Below, in pieces: positions 25,487 to 32,931 of a stretch of DNA of 60,766 bases. This stretch comes from an uncultured Blautia sp. GTDB taxonomy: Bacteria; Bacillota; Clostridia; Lachnospirales; Lachnospiraceae. The stretch is taken from positions 1-60,766 of the forward strand of contig URMH01000011.1 of assembly GCA_900549015.1 (NCBI GenBank), in the 5' to 3' direction. The translations under genes and the position numbers were made by a program. Under the pieces are notes generated by a model that saw only the letters and a list, made by a program, of their open reading frames with translations, was not told the origin of the DNA and ran no database searches. Positions within the stretch are counted from its first letter, which is position 1, and every line of letters starts with the position of its first letter.

Positions 25487-25513
25487 GACACTGCAGATCC
25501 CAAAATGGTTTCA
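25487..25513 (-). promoter_or_regulatory. Candidate ECF-type autoregulated promoter
   Basis: On the - strand TGAAAC (25508-25513), 17 bases, TGTC (25487-25490), about 60 bases upstream of the sigma gene. This resembles the TGAAAC-N16/17-CGTC pattern of SigW/SigV-like factors. Confidence 0.55.
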
Positions 25514-25531
25514 TTTTATTATAGCATTTTA

Positions 25532-25577
25532 TAAAAAATCCGGTATATCAGACATCCTCTGCCTGATATACCGGATT
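25532..25577 (-). terminator. Terminator of the DUF3343-TusA-YedE operon
   Basis: A perfect 15-bp stem (AATCCGGTATATCAG / CTGATATACCGGATT) overlaps the stop codon of the DUF3343 gene and is followed by T6 on the - strand. Confidence 0.9.
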
Positions 25578-25799
25578 AAATCCGTTTTCACATACTTTTA
25601 CAATCTGTTCCATTTCCTCATTTTTTTTCGGAAATGCTTCTTCTCCTTCCGCCGTAAACCTTACACAAGTACCACAGGAAGAACTTAAGCTTCTTGGCAC
25701 CGGCATAACAACTGCTTTCAGTCCTTTTTTCTCACATGCCCGTTTAAAAGTAATCGCTCCGAAATGCGAATAAAAAGTAGCAATATATTCTTCCATCAT
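25548..25799 (-). CDS. DUF3343 protein, putative Se/S carrier-like protein
   Basis: An 83-residue protein with the family's CxxC-type motif SLSSSCGTCVRFTAEGE (about 37-53) and an N-terminal YIATFYSHFGAITFKRACE segment. DUF3343 proteins are small thiol proteins that commonly neighbour TusA-like and YedE genes in selenium-using anaerobes, and are proposed to carry reduced sulfur or selenium. It overlaps the TusA-like stop by four bases. The carrier role is inference from neighbours. Confidence 0.88.
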   Translation of the reverse strand: MMEEYIATFYSHFGAITFKRACEKKGLKAVVMPVPRSLSSSCGTCVRFTAEGEEAFPKKNEEMEQIVKVCENGFNPVYQAEDV

Positions 25800-26002
25800 T
25801 TTTTCAGACGAATCAGGAAATCTTCTCCCTGCTCCTCTGCCTCTGCTGTATATCCCTGGTGCTGTGCAAAACGTGATACGTTTTCTTTTGCAGTCACATT
25901 ATCTACCAGAATCTCATAAACAGCTTCCTTACTTTCCAGAGCTTTCTTTGTTAAAATCACAGGCTCCGGGCAGGAAAGACCTCTTGCATCTACTTTCTTC
26001 AT
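25796..26002 (-). CDS. TusA/YedF-like sulfurtransferase domain protein
   Basis: A 68-residue TusA-fold protein with the active-site motif VDARGLSCPEPVILTKKAL (CPxP, Cys at about 11). It would shuttle persulfide sulfur, or selenium in this context. It overlaps the YedE-like gene by four bases at the start and the DUF3343 gene by four at the end, so the three are translationally coupled. Classical YedF is longer, with a second domain; here that domain is a separate gene or missing. Confidence 0.92.
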   Translation of the reverse strand: MKKVDARGLSCPEPVILTKKALESKEAVYEILVDNVTAKENVSRFAQHQGYTAEAEEQGEDFLIRLKK

Positions 26003-27081
26003 TTTTTATCTCCTTTCCCCGAATTCAAAACGGCAATTACGGCAACTACAACAAGACCGATGATTACTGCAATTTTCCCATTTCCAGTAGGACCTTCTCC
26101 CGATGAGGCAAGCCCGAAATTATGAGCAATTGCCGCCCCTGCCATAAGTCCAAAGACTGTAATTGCAGAATCCGTATTTCCTTCTCCTGCCAGAACAAGC
26201 TGCCGAAGAGGACATCCGCCTAAAAGTACACAGCCAAATCCGGCTAATACCATTCCAAGAGCATTCCATAAACCATCTGTATGAGCAACCGGCTGTCCTG
26301 TAAATCCAGGATTAAAATATGGTGTTCCTGTCACTGCTCCCACAATCAGATTCATCACAAAAGCACTCACGAGAATTGCGGCGAAGCCCGCAAGAAGCTT
26401 CCATTCTCTAAACAGAATCACATCTCGAATTCCTCCAACCATACAGAGGCGTGTCTTCTGCGCCATCGCACCGACAAGCAGACCGGCTATCAAAGAAACA
26501 ATCACGGCTGCATGAAGAGCCCCCGGACCGGCTCCTTTTTCAGAAAAATGAATAAATGCAGGTGCAGCTATCAGAAGTAAAAGAAATACAATCTGAACAG
26601 CCGGGAAAAGTCCCCCTTCCAGAGTCTGCATTTTATAAGAGCGTTTCAAAGTGTAACCTCTTTTCAGGAAAAATACGCCTGCCAAAATTCCAATTGCAAA
26701 TCCCAGAAAACCAAACAGCGCATTCCAGTCTCCTCCTGCAAGACGGAGAATCATACGGAACGGACATCCCAGAAACATCAGACATCCAATCATGACAAAC
26801 ACACCTAAAATAAAACGTGTAACAGGTGCAGACCCTCCTCTTGGTTTAAACTCTTTACTTACAAGAGACATGATACAAGCTCCGAGAACAAGTCCTATAA
26901 TTTCCGGACGGATATACTGTACCGCTCCTGCGCTGTGAAACCCAAGTGCTCCCGCCGTATCGCGAATAAAACAGGCGATGCAGAATCCCATATTTGCAGG
27001 ATTTCCCATAATTACAAGAACGATGGAAATCACGCCAATCAAAGCGCCGGCGCCTATAATCATTCTTTTCTCATTTTTCAT
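25999..27081 (-). CDS. YedE-type putative selenium (or thiosulfate) transporter
   Basis: A 360-residue membrane protein with about ten helices and duplicated YeeE/YedE half-motifs: LGCPFRMILRLAGGDWNALF and LGGCPLRQLVLAGEGNTDSA, each with the conserved Cys. The C-terminal AHNFGLASSGEGPT segment is typical of the YedE subgroup linked to selenium. It is the first gene of a three-gene leftward operon with tusA-like and DUF3343. Import of a reduced selenium or sulfur species is the likely role; the substrate is not proven. Confidence 0.88.
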   Translation of the reverse strand: MKNEKRMIIGAGALIGVISIVLVIMGNPANMGFCIACFIRDTAGALGFHSAGAVQYIRPEIIGLVLGACIMSLVSKEFKPRGGSAPVTRFILGVFVMIGCLMFLGCPFRMILRLAGGDWNALFGFLGFAIGILAGVFFLKRGYTLKRSYKMQTLEGGLFPAVQIVFLLLLIAAPAFIHFSEKGAGPGALHAAVIVSLIAGLLVGAMAQKTRLCMVGGIRDVILFREWKLLAGFAAILVSAFVMNLIVGAVTGTPYFNPGFTGQPVAHTDGLWNALGMVLAGFGCVLLGGCPLRQLVLAGEGNTDSAITVFGLMAGAAIAHNFGLASSGEGPTGNGKIAVIIGLVVVAVIAVLNSGKGDKK

Positions 27082-27173
27082 TTGTCTTTCCCTTCCTTTC
27101 TATTTATCTATAAAAATCATACCATTTTTCAGAATTTTCTTCCAATTAATTATAAGATTTTTTTATATGGTTT

Positions 27174-27190
27174 TATAGATTTTATCTATA
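27174..27190. promoter_or_regulatory. LysR-type operator in the divergent selenium-island promoter region
   Basis: TATAGAT-TTT-ATCTATA is a perfect 17-base dyad containing ATAG-N7-CTAT, the T-N11-A layout of LysR sites. A further ATCTATA half-site lies at 27106-27112, nearer to the YedE gene. A LysR gene is two genes to the right. Confidence 0.55.
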
Positions 27191-27239
27191 AAGTATGATA
27201 TTCTTTTTTTAACCTTATGAAATTCAGGAGGATTTGTCT

Positions 27240-28430
27240 ATGAAAACAGTATATCTCGACAATGCCAGCACTTCCTTTCCAAAAGCGCCTTCCGTTGCAG
27301 ATGCCATGTATGATTATTTAAAAAATTCCTGTGTAAATGTAAATCGCGGAGGATACCAGTCTGCTTTTTCTGTCGAAGAAAAGATTTATGAAACACGAGA
27401 GCAGCTCTGCCGCCTGTTTCATTTTCCCAAAGCAAAAAATGTAATTTTTACTCCCAATGTTACAACAAGCTTGAATATTCTTCTGAAAGGACTTCTCCAT
27501 AAGGGAGATCATGTGCTCGTCTCTTCTATGGAACACAATGCAGTCATGCGTCCCCTTGTCCAGCTTTCCAAAGAAGGCGTTTCCTTTTCCCGCATTCCCG
27601 GAAACCCCGACGGAAGCATGAAAACAGAAACTCTTTCTTCTTTCATAACACCCCATACCAAGGCTCTTGTCTGTCTCCATGCCTCCAATGTATGCGGCAC
27701 GATTATGCCTATAAAATTTCTTAGCAGCTTCTGCCGGGAACATAACCTTTTCTTTATTCTGGACGCAGCCCAGACAGCCGGTGTACTTCCCATACATATG
27801 GATGAACTTTTTATAGACGGGCTTGCTTTCACCGGTCACAAAGGTCTTCGCGGTCCTCAGGGGACAGGAGGTTTTCTTCTTTCTGAGCGCCTGGAAAAAG
27901 AACTAATTCCTCTTTTAAGCGGCGGAACAGGAAGCATTTCACATACAGAAGAGATTCCTTCTTTTCTTCCTGACCGATTTGAACCAGGAACTCCCAATAT
28001 TCCGGGAATCCTTGGACTTCATGCCGCACTCTCCGATCTGGAACAGGTTCCGTTTGTACATACCTTCTGCAAAGAGTCAGAACTTACGGAATACTTTTTA
28101 AAATGTCTTTCTCTTCTGGATAAAAACGAAGATTATATTCGCGTAATCGGCAAAAAAAATATAGAAGAGCGCTGTGCAGTGGTATCCGTACAAACCCTTC
28201 AAAAAGATATGGCAGAGGCAGCTTATGAGCTGGATACTGCATTTGGCATCCAGACAAGAGTCGGCCTTCACTGTGCCCCTTCTGCTCATAAAACACTGGG
28301 AACCTATCCTTCCGGAACCATTCGTTTTTCCTTTGGACCGGAAAATACAAAGGAAGAGCTGGATCTCGCTCTTCACGCACTCTCCGTTGTATCCGGTATC
28401 ACAAAAGGAGGAATCCCTCATGGAATTTAA
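27240..28430 (+). CDS. Class V aminotransferase-fold cysteine desulfurase / selenocysteine lyase-like protein
   Basis: A PLP enzyme of 396 residues that would release S or Se from cysteine or selenocysteine. N-terminal YLDNASTSFPKAP, the PLP-binding Lys in AFTGHKGLRGPQGTGG, and the catalytic Cys in RVGLHCAPSAHKTLGTY are present. This matches the EF2568-type cysteine desulfurase family reported next to selenium-dependent hydroxylase genes. I use the ATG at 27240, eight bases after AGGAGG, rather than the TTG at 27234. It is divergent from YedE, and its 3' end overlaps the LysR gene by 11 bases. Confidence 0.9.
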   Translation: MKTVYLDNASTSFPKAPSVADAMYDYLKNSCVNVNRGGYQSAFSVEEKIYETREQLCRLFHFPKAKNVIFTPNVTTSLNILLKGLLHKGDHVLVSSMEHNAVMRPLVQLSKEGVSFSRIPGNPDGSMKTETLSSFITPHTKALVCLHASNVCGTIMPIKFLSSFCREHNLFFILDAAQTAGVLPIHMDELFIDGLAFTGHKGLRGPQGTGGFLLSERLEKELIPLLSGGTGSISHTEEIPSFLPDRFEPGTPNIPGILGLHAALSDLEQVPFVHTFCKESELTEYFLKCLSLLDKNEDYIRVIGKKNIEERCAVVSVQTLQKDMAEAAYELDTAFGIQTRVGLHCAPSAHKTLGTYPSGTIRFSFGPENTKEELDLALHALSVVSGITKGGIPHGI

Positions 28431-29313
28431 ACAGCTTGAAGCTTTTGCTGCTGTAGTGGAATACAACAGTTTTTCTGAAGCAGCACGAAGGCTCTATCTT
28501 ACCCAGCCCACAGTCAGTGCCCATATACGGGCTCTGGAAACAGAATTAAACTCCCGCCTTATTATCCGCAGCACACAGAAACTTTCTGTTACTGCAAGGG
28601 GATACCAACTTTATGACTGCGCTGTACAAATGCTGAATATGCGCAATAATATTATAGAAGAATTTACGGGAAGCCGAAAAAAAATCATTGATGTAGGCGC
28701 CTCTACGATTCCTTCCGCCTGCCTTTTGCCGGAGCTTTTAACTGCGTTTGGAAAAAAAATCCCGGATGTTTATTTTCATACATGGCAGTCAGACAGTCAC
28801 GGTGCTCTTCAGCGTGTTCTCGACGGAAGTGTAGATCTAAGCCTCATCGGACAGAAGGCAGATGAAAAAGACTGTATTTTTATCCCCTTTTGCACAGATT
28901 CTCTTGTGATTGCAACACCTGTAACAGAACACTATATGGAATTAAAACAGAAAAAAGCAGATTTTAAAGACTTTATGCAGGAACCTCTCATTCTGAGGGA
29001 AAAAGGATCCGGCACAAAAAAAGAACTTGATATTTTTCTGGAAAAACAGGGAATTTCCCCTTCCTCCTTAAATGTAGTAGCAAGAATGAACGATTTAGAA
29101 TCTATAAAAAAATCAATTGTAAACGGACTTGGAATTTCTATTCTGTCTGCCCGCTCTGTTCAGGACCTGGAGCAGACAAAGCAGATTCTCGTATTTTCTC
29201 TGGAAGAAAGCCAGTCTAAACGCCTTTTTTATATTGCTTACAGCAGACACCGTATTTTAAAACCACATGTACGCTGTTTTATTGATTTTGTACAGGGCTA
29301 CTATCAAAAGTAG
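28420..29313 (+). CDS. LysR-family regulator of the selenium/sulfur island
   Basis: A 297-residue LysR protein. The N-terminal helix-turn-helix MEFKQLEAFAAVVEYNSFSE ... AARRLYLTQPTVSAHIRALE is complete, and the effector-binding domain (about 90-297) has the periplasmic-binding fold. The open frame extends upstream, but the ATG at 28420 has AAAGGAGG before it and begins the conserved domain. It overlaps the desulfurase end by 11 bases. Regulators of this type are found with selenium metabolism genes; the effector is unknown. Confidence 0.92.
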   Translation: MEFKQLEAFAAVVEYNSFSEAARRLYLTQPTVSAHIRALETELNSRLIIRSTQKLSVTARGYQLYDCAVQMLNMRNNIIEEFTGSRKKIIDVGASTIPSACLLPELLTAFGKKIPDVYFHTWQSDSHGALQRVLDGSVDLSLIGQKADEKDCIFIPFCTDSLVIATPVTEHYMELKQKKADFKDFMQEPLILREKGSGTKKELDIFLEKQGISPSSLNVVARMNDLESIKKSIVNGLGISILSARSVQDLEQTKQILVFSLEESQSKRLFYIAYSRHRILKPHVRCFIDFVQGYYQK

Positions 29314-29324
29314 CCCTGACGGAT

Positions 29325-30332
29325 TTATTCACCAAATTTTGAAGCAGCATTTTCAAGCATTTTTCGAATCGGAAGATGATATGGACATCGTGTCTCACAC
29401 TCCCCGCACTTAACACAGGCGGAAGCCTTCACTGAAAGAGTACTGTATCTCTCTCTTGCCCAGTCTCCCAAATCATATCTTTCCAGGTATCCTGAAAAAA
29501 GAAATACACTTGGAATATTAATACCAACTGTACATGGAGCACAATAGTTACAGCGACGACAGAAGTTTGTTCCAAGCGCCTTCCTTATCTTGTGCATTTC
29601 CTCCTGCTCCTCACTGCTTAACGGAGAAGTATCGCAGCAGGCGCGTAAGTTTTCTTCCAGCTCCCGCTCCTCTGCCATTCCCGGTATCACCACTGTCACA
29701 TTGGGATTGGCGCATACATAACGAAGGGCAAGCCCTGCATTTTCGATGGCTCCTCCTGCAAGAGGTTTCATATCAATAAATCCGATATTTTTTTCTTTGC
29801 ATCTGGAGATCAGATCCTCCCCCTGGCTTTCTACAATGTTGTATGGGAACATGATAGTTTCCACCCAGTCAAGGGAAAGAGCGCGCTCAAATACGGCTGT
29901 AGAATGCGCTGTCAGACCGATGTGTCCGATTTTCCCCGCCTCTTTTGCCTCCATAAGAGCTTCCAGTGCCCCGCCTTCTCCGATCACCTGATCAAGCTGC
30001 TCCATGCTGGGATTGTGCACCTGATATAAATCAATATGATCGGTTCTTAAATTATGAAGACTTTTTTCTATATCTGCTGCCATTGCTTCTTTTGTACGCG
30101 CCATGCTCTTTGTTGCAAGAACAAACTGATCGCGGATCCCTTCAAGTGCATAGCCGAGATATTCTTCACTGACGGTATAGCCTCTTGCCGTATCAATATA
30201 ATTCACGCCTTCTTCTGCAAGACGCTTCATTAATTTTTTTGTGCCTTCTGCATCGATTTTCTGGATTGGAATTCCGCCGAATCCCATACGTGAAATTTTA
30301 AGCCCTGTTTTTCCTAATATTCTGTATTCCAT
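29325..30332 (-). CDS. Aldo/keto reductase with C-terminal 4Fe-4S domain
   Basis: The 335-residue protein has an aldo/keto reductase barrel (about 1-245). Motifs are YRILGKTGLKISRMGFGGIP, YIDTARGYTVSEEYLG (catalytic Asp and Tyr), DHIDLYQVHNPS and IGHIGLTAHS. The C-terminal ferredoxin-like extension (about 260-335) has CRRCNYCAPCTVGINIP and CVKCGECETRCPYHLP. Such Fe-S reductases are common in anaerobes; substrates are unknown. The upstream ATG at 30368 is rejected because GGAGG sits just before the ATG at 30332. It lies alone, convergent with the LysR gene, 11 bases away. Confidence 0.92.
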   Translation of the reverse strand: MEYRILGKTGLKISRMGFGGIPIQKIDAEGTKKLMKRLAEEGVNYIDTARGYTVSEEYLGYALEGIRDQFVLATKSMARTKEAMAADIEKSLHNLRTDHIDLYQVHNPSMEQLDQVIGEGGALEALMEAKEAGKIGHIGLTAHSTAVFERALSLDWVETIMFPYNIVESQGEDLISRCKEKNIGFIDMKPLAGGAIENAGLALRYVCANPNVTVVIPGMAEERELEENLRACCDTSPLSSEEQEEMHKIRKALGTNFCRRCNYCAPCTVGINIPSVFLFSGYLERYDLGDWARERYSTLSVKASACVKCGECETRCPYHLPIRKMLENAASKFGE

Positions 30333-30392
30333 AACATTCCTCCAATAAAAAAACTGCCACCGGCGCAATGCCGATGACAGCTCTGACTCCCA

Positions 30393-30950
30393 TTATACAC
30401 GGGAAAGATATTCGCCTGTTCTTGTATCGATTTTCAGTTTGTCACCCTGATTTACAAATAACGGAACCTGAACCTGTGCGCCAGTCTCAACTGTTGCCGG
30501 TTTTGTTGCGCCCTGTGCAGTATTTCCTGCAAATCCAGGCTCTGTTTCAACTACCTCAAGCTCTACGAACAGAGGCGGCTCAATAGCAAATACGTTTCCG
30601 TTATGAGAACAGATTTTTACAACCTCGTTCTCTTTTACGAATTTCAGAGAATCTCCAACCTGGTCTTTTGTAAGAGCAACCTGATCGTAAGTTTCTGTAT
30701 TCATGAAGTTGTATAACTCTCCATCATTGTACAGATAGCTCATGTCTACACGCTCAATACGTGCTGTTGGGAACTTCTCTGTAGGACGGAAAGATTTTTC
30801 CAGTACAGATCCTGTAATGATGTTTTTATATTTTGTTCTGACGAATGCAGCTCCTTTTCCAGGTTTTACATGCTGGAATTCGACAATCTGACATACATTC
30901 CCGTCAATTTCCAGTGTGAGACCGTTTTTGAAATCACCTGCTGAAACCAT
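30393..30950 (-). CDS. efp: Translation elongation factor P
   Basis: EF-P rescues ribosomes stalled at polyproline. It has 185 residues and three beta-barrel domains, starting MVSAGDFKNGLTLEIDGN. The modification-site loop is HVKPGKGAAFVRTK (Lys at about 32). The C-terminal signature GDKLKIDTRTGEYLSRV is present. It carries its own candidate promoter in the 68-base gap after aroK. Confidence 0.97.
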   Translation of the reverse strand: MVSAGDFKNGLTLEIDGNVCQIVEFQHVKPGKGAAFVRTKYKNIITGSVLEKSFRPTEKFPTARIERVDMSYLYNDGELYNFMNTETYDQVALTKDQVGDSLKFVKENEVVKICSHNGNVFAIEPPLFVELEVVETEPGFAGNTAQGATKPATVETGAQVQVPLFVNQGDKLKIDTRTGEYLSRV

Positions 30951-30989
30951 AATTATATTTCCTCCTTATTGTACACTTCACTATGAGTT

Positions 30990-31018
30990 ATTCTATAATA
31001 CCCGGGAAGATTTTTCAA
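30990..31018 (-). promoter_or_regulatory. Candidate efp promoter
   Basis: On the - strand TTGAAA (31013-31018), 17 bases, TAGAAT (30990-30995), beginning one base after the aroK stop and 40 bases before the EF-P start. Confidence 0.5.
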
Positions 31019-31537
31019 CTACTTTTTTGTATATGCCGCTAATTTTTCTTCAATTTCCTCAATCAGGCCCTCAAAAGGCTGTACACCTGTCTCCACCTGA
31101 ATATCTGCAAAGCGTGCATACACCGGATCACGCTGCTTTAAAAGCTTCTTGATCTTGTCTTCCTGATCGCCGCCTTCAATAAGAGGATTGCTGCTTCCTT
31201 CAAGACGTTTCTTAAGAACTGCATAAGAACCTTTTAGATAGATGACAGTACCAAGTTCTTTTAAATATTTCTGATTCTGTTCCTGAATGGGCAGTCCTGC
31301 CCCAAGGGAAAGAACCTTTCTCTCCTTATCTTCAATCAGGTTTTTTATGGCAAGTGTTTCAAGAGCTCTGTAAAACGGCTCTCCAAACCTTTCAAAAACC
31401 TCTTTGACAGACATATTAAACTTTTTTGTAATGATTCTGTCCACATCAATAAACGGCAGATTCAGGTCTTTTGCCAGTCGTTTTCCTACTCTTGTCTTAC
31501 CTGAACCCATAAACCCAATTATGACAATGTGGTTCAT
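31019..31537 (-). CDS. aroK: Shikimate kinase
   Basis: It phosphorylates shikimate in the chorismate pathway. It is 172 residues long, with Walker A GFMGSGKTRVGKRLAKDL (about 8-25), the shikimate-binding FIDVDRIITKKF (DxD) and RALETLAIKNL, and a LSLGAGLPIQEQN loop in place of the usual SxGGG. The lid RxxL region is DKIKKLLKQRDPVYARFAD. Its ATG overlaps the yqeG stop by four bases. Confidence 0.93.
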   Translation of the reverse strand: MNHIVIIGFMGSGKTRVGKRLAKDLNLPFIDVDRIITKKFNMSVKEVFERFGEPFYRALETLAIKNLIEDKERKVLSLGAGLPIQEQNQKYLKELGTVIYLKGSYAVLKKRLEGSSNPLIEGGDQEDKIKKLLKQRDPVYARFADIQVETGVQPFEGLIEEIEEKLAAYTKK

Positions 31538-32037
31538 GAATTTCCCTCCTCTTTCTGGTAAAAATACAGTACGATTTTTTCAAGATAACGTTTCAGGACA
31601 ATCTGAATTTCTTCCTTTGGATGAATAGGCTTTACAAGAATATTTCGGATGCCCGCCCTTTTTGCTCCATACACGTCCGTAAAAAGCTGGTCTCCGATAA
31701 AAATCGTATTGCTTCTGTCTGTGCCCAGCATTTCCATCGCCTTTATGTAATTTTTCACAGAAGGCTTATGGGCATTTTCGATAAATTTTTCTCCCACCGC
31801 CTCATTAAAAGAGGATACCCTCTCTCTCTGATTGTTTGATAAAAAACAGCAGTGAAAGCCAAGTTCCTTTAAATGGGTAAACAGCGCCTTTGCCCTGTCG
31901 TCCGCTGGAGCACCGTGAGGCACAAGGGTATTATCTATATCAAATAAAAGTCCTCTGTAGCCTTCCTGATACAAGCTGTCGTAATCAATTTCATATGCGG
32001 AATCTCTATATTCATCCGGAAAAAAACATCTAAACAT
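31534..32037 (-). CDS. yqeG: YqeG-family HAD IIIA phosphatase
   Basis: A 167-residue HAD-superfamily protein. Motif I is LLFDIDNTLVPHGAP (about 30-44), motif II is CFLSNNQRERV, motif III contains HKPSVKNYIKAM, and motif IV is IFIGDQLFTDVYGAKRAG. This is the length and order of YqeG, a phosphatase (phosphatidylglycerophosphate-type in some relatives). It is packed between the patatin gene (6-base gap) and aroK (overlap). Confidence 0.92.
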   Translation of the reverse strand: MFRCFFPDEYRDSAYEIDYDSLYQEGYRGLLFDIDNTLVPHGAPADDRAKALFTHLKELGFHCCFLSNNQRERVSSFNEAVGEKFIENAHKPSVKNYIKAMEMLGTDRSNTIFIGDQLFTDVYGAKRAGIRNILVKPIHPKEEIQIVLKRYLEKIVLYFYQKEEGNS

Positions 32038-32043
32038 AATTCG

Positions 32044-32916
32044 TCAGTCCTCGTTATCCTGTTTCAGATATGCCATCATATCTGTCATTTTTTCTTTCAT
32101 AAGATCATATCCGTGTTGATAAAAAGCAGCCAGTTTTTCTTCGTCCCTCTCTGCTCTTCCTACCGGCTCCATCTCTGGCCGGATCACAAAAATATGACCT
32201 TCTTTTTCCCATTTCTCAATTAAATCCAATGTTTTGTTGTAACTTCTGTAGCGATTTAAAAGAGTATTGAGAAGCTGGGGATATTCCCGGAACGCAGCCA
32301 CATAGAGGGCTTTGCTTTTTCCCGGTTTTTCCTTGCGGTATCCATAATTTCTCGTAAGAATTACCACATTTTTCCGGAATCCCTTTTTCATTGCATGGAT
32401 CACAGGTATGGAATCTGCAATTCCCCCATCCAGATACATCTCTCCGTCAAGCTCTACTATAGGGCTTACAACCGGAAGGCTTGAGGAAGCCCGGCAGATA
32501 TTCATAAGCTTCTGCCGGTCTTCTTTTTCGGAGAGGTACTCTGCCTCTCCTGTATTACAGTTTGTCACAACAAGCTCACATTCTGTATTCGACTGAAAAT
32601 ACGTATCAAAATCAAATGGGAAAATTTCATTGGGATACCTATCAAAAAGCATATCCATATCAAAAAGGCTTCTGTTTTTAATCATATTTCCCATACTGAT
32701 ATAGCTGTATTCCTTATCCTCCAGAATCATGCACTGCCGTGTCCGTCCTCTCTGTTTTGAGACAAAATCCACTGCATTGCACGCGCCTGCAGATACTCCT
32801 GTCACATAGGAAAATTCCGTACTCTGCTCCATCAGATAATCCAGGACACCGGCAGTAAACACACCTCTGTTTCCACCGCCCTCCAGGATAAGTGCTGCCT
32901 GATTTTCCTTCTTCAT
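32044..32916 (-). CDS. Patatin-like phospholipase (YjjU-type)
   Basis: A 290-residue patatin-fold acyl hydrolase. The oxyanion loop LILEGGGNRGVFTAGVL (about 9-25), nucleophile elbow GVSAGACNAV (Ser about 42) and catalytic Asp motif YLDGGIADSIP form the complete Ser-Asp dyad. No signal peptide is seen, so it probably acts on membrane lipids from the inside. It starts 15 bases after the citrate synthase stop, in an apparent citrate synthase-patatin-yqeG-aroK operon. Confidence 0.92.
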   Translation of the reverse strand: MKKENQAALILEGGGNRGVFTAGVLDYLMEQSTEFSYVTGVSAGACNAVDFVSKQRGRTRQCMILEDKEYSYISMGNMIKNRSLFDMDMLFDRYPNEIFPFDFDTYFQSNTECELVVTNCNTGEAEYLSEKEDRQKLMNICRASSSLPVVSPIVELDGEMYLDGGIADSIPVIHAMKKGFRKNVVILTRNYGYRKEKPGKSKALYVAAFREYPQLLNTLLNRYRSYNKTLDLIEKWEKEGHIFVIRPEMEPVGRAERDEEKLAAFYQHGYDLMKEKMTDMMAYLKQDNED

Positions 32917-32931
32917 ATTATGAAACCCTTT

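Noticed and set aside
25532..27081. A selenocysteine (in-frame TGA) extension of the DUF3343 or TusA-like proteins
   Set aside because: Both have normal lengths and close with stops that overlap the next gene or the terminator; nothing similar to coding sequence follows the stops.
29325..30368. Longer start for the aldo/keto reductase (MRRWQFFYWRNV extension)
   Set aside because: The extension overlaps the ribosome-binding site of the ATG at 30332 and is not part of the conserved fold.
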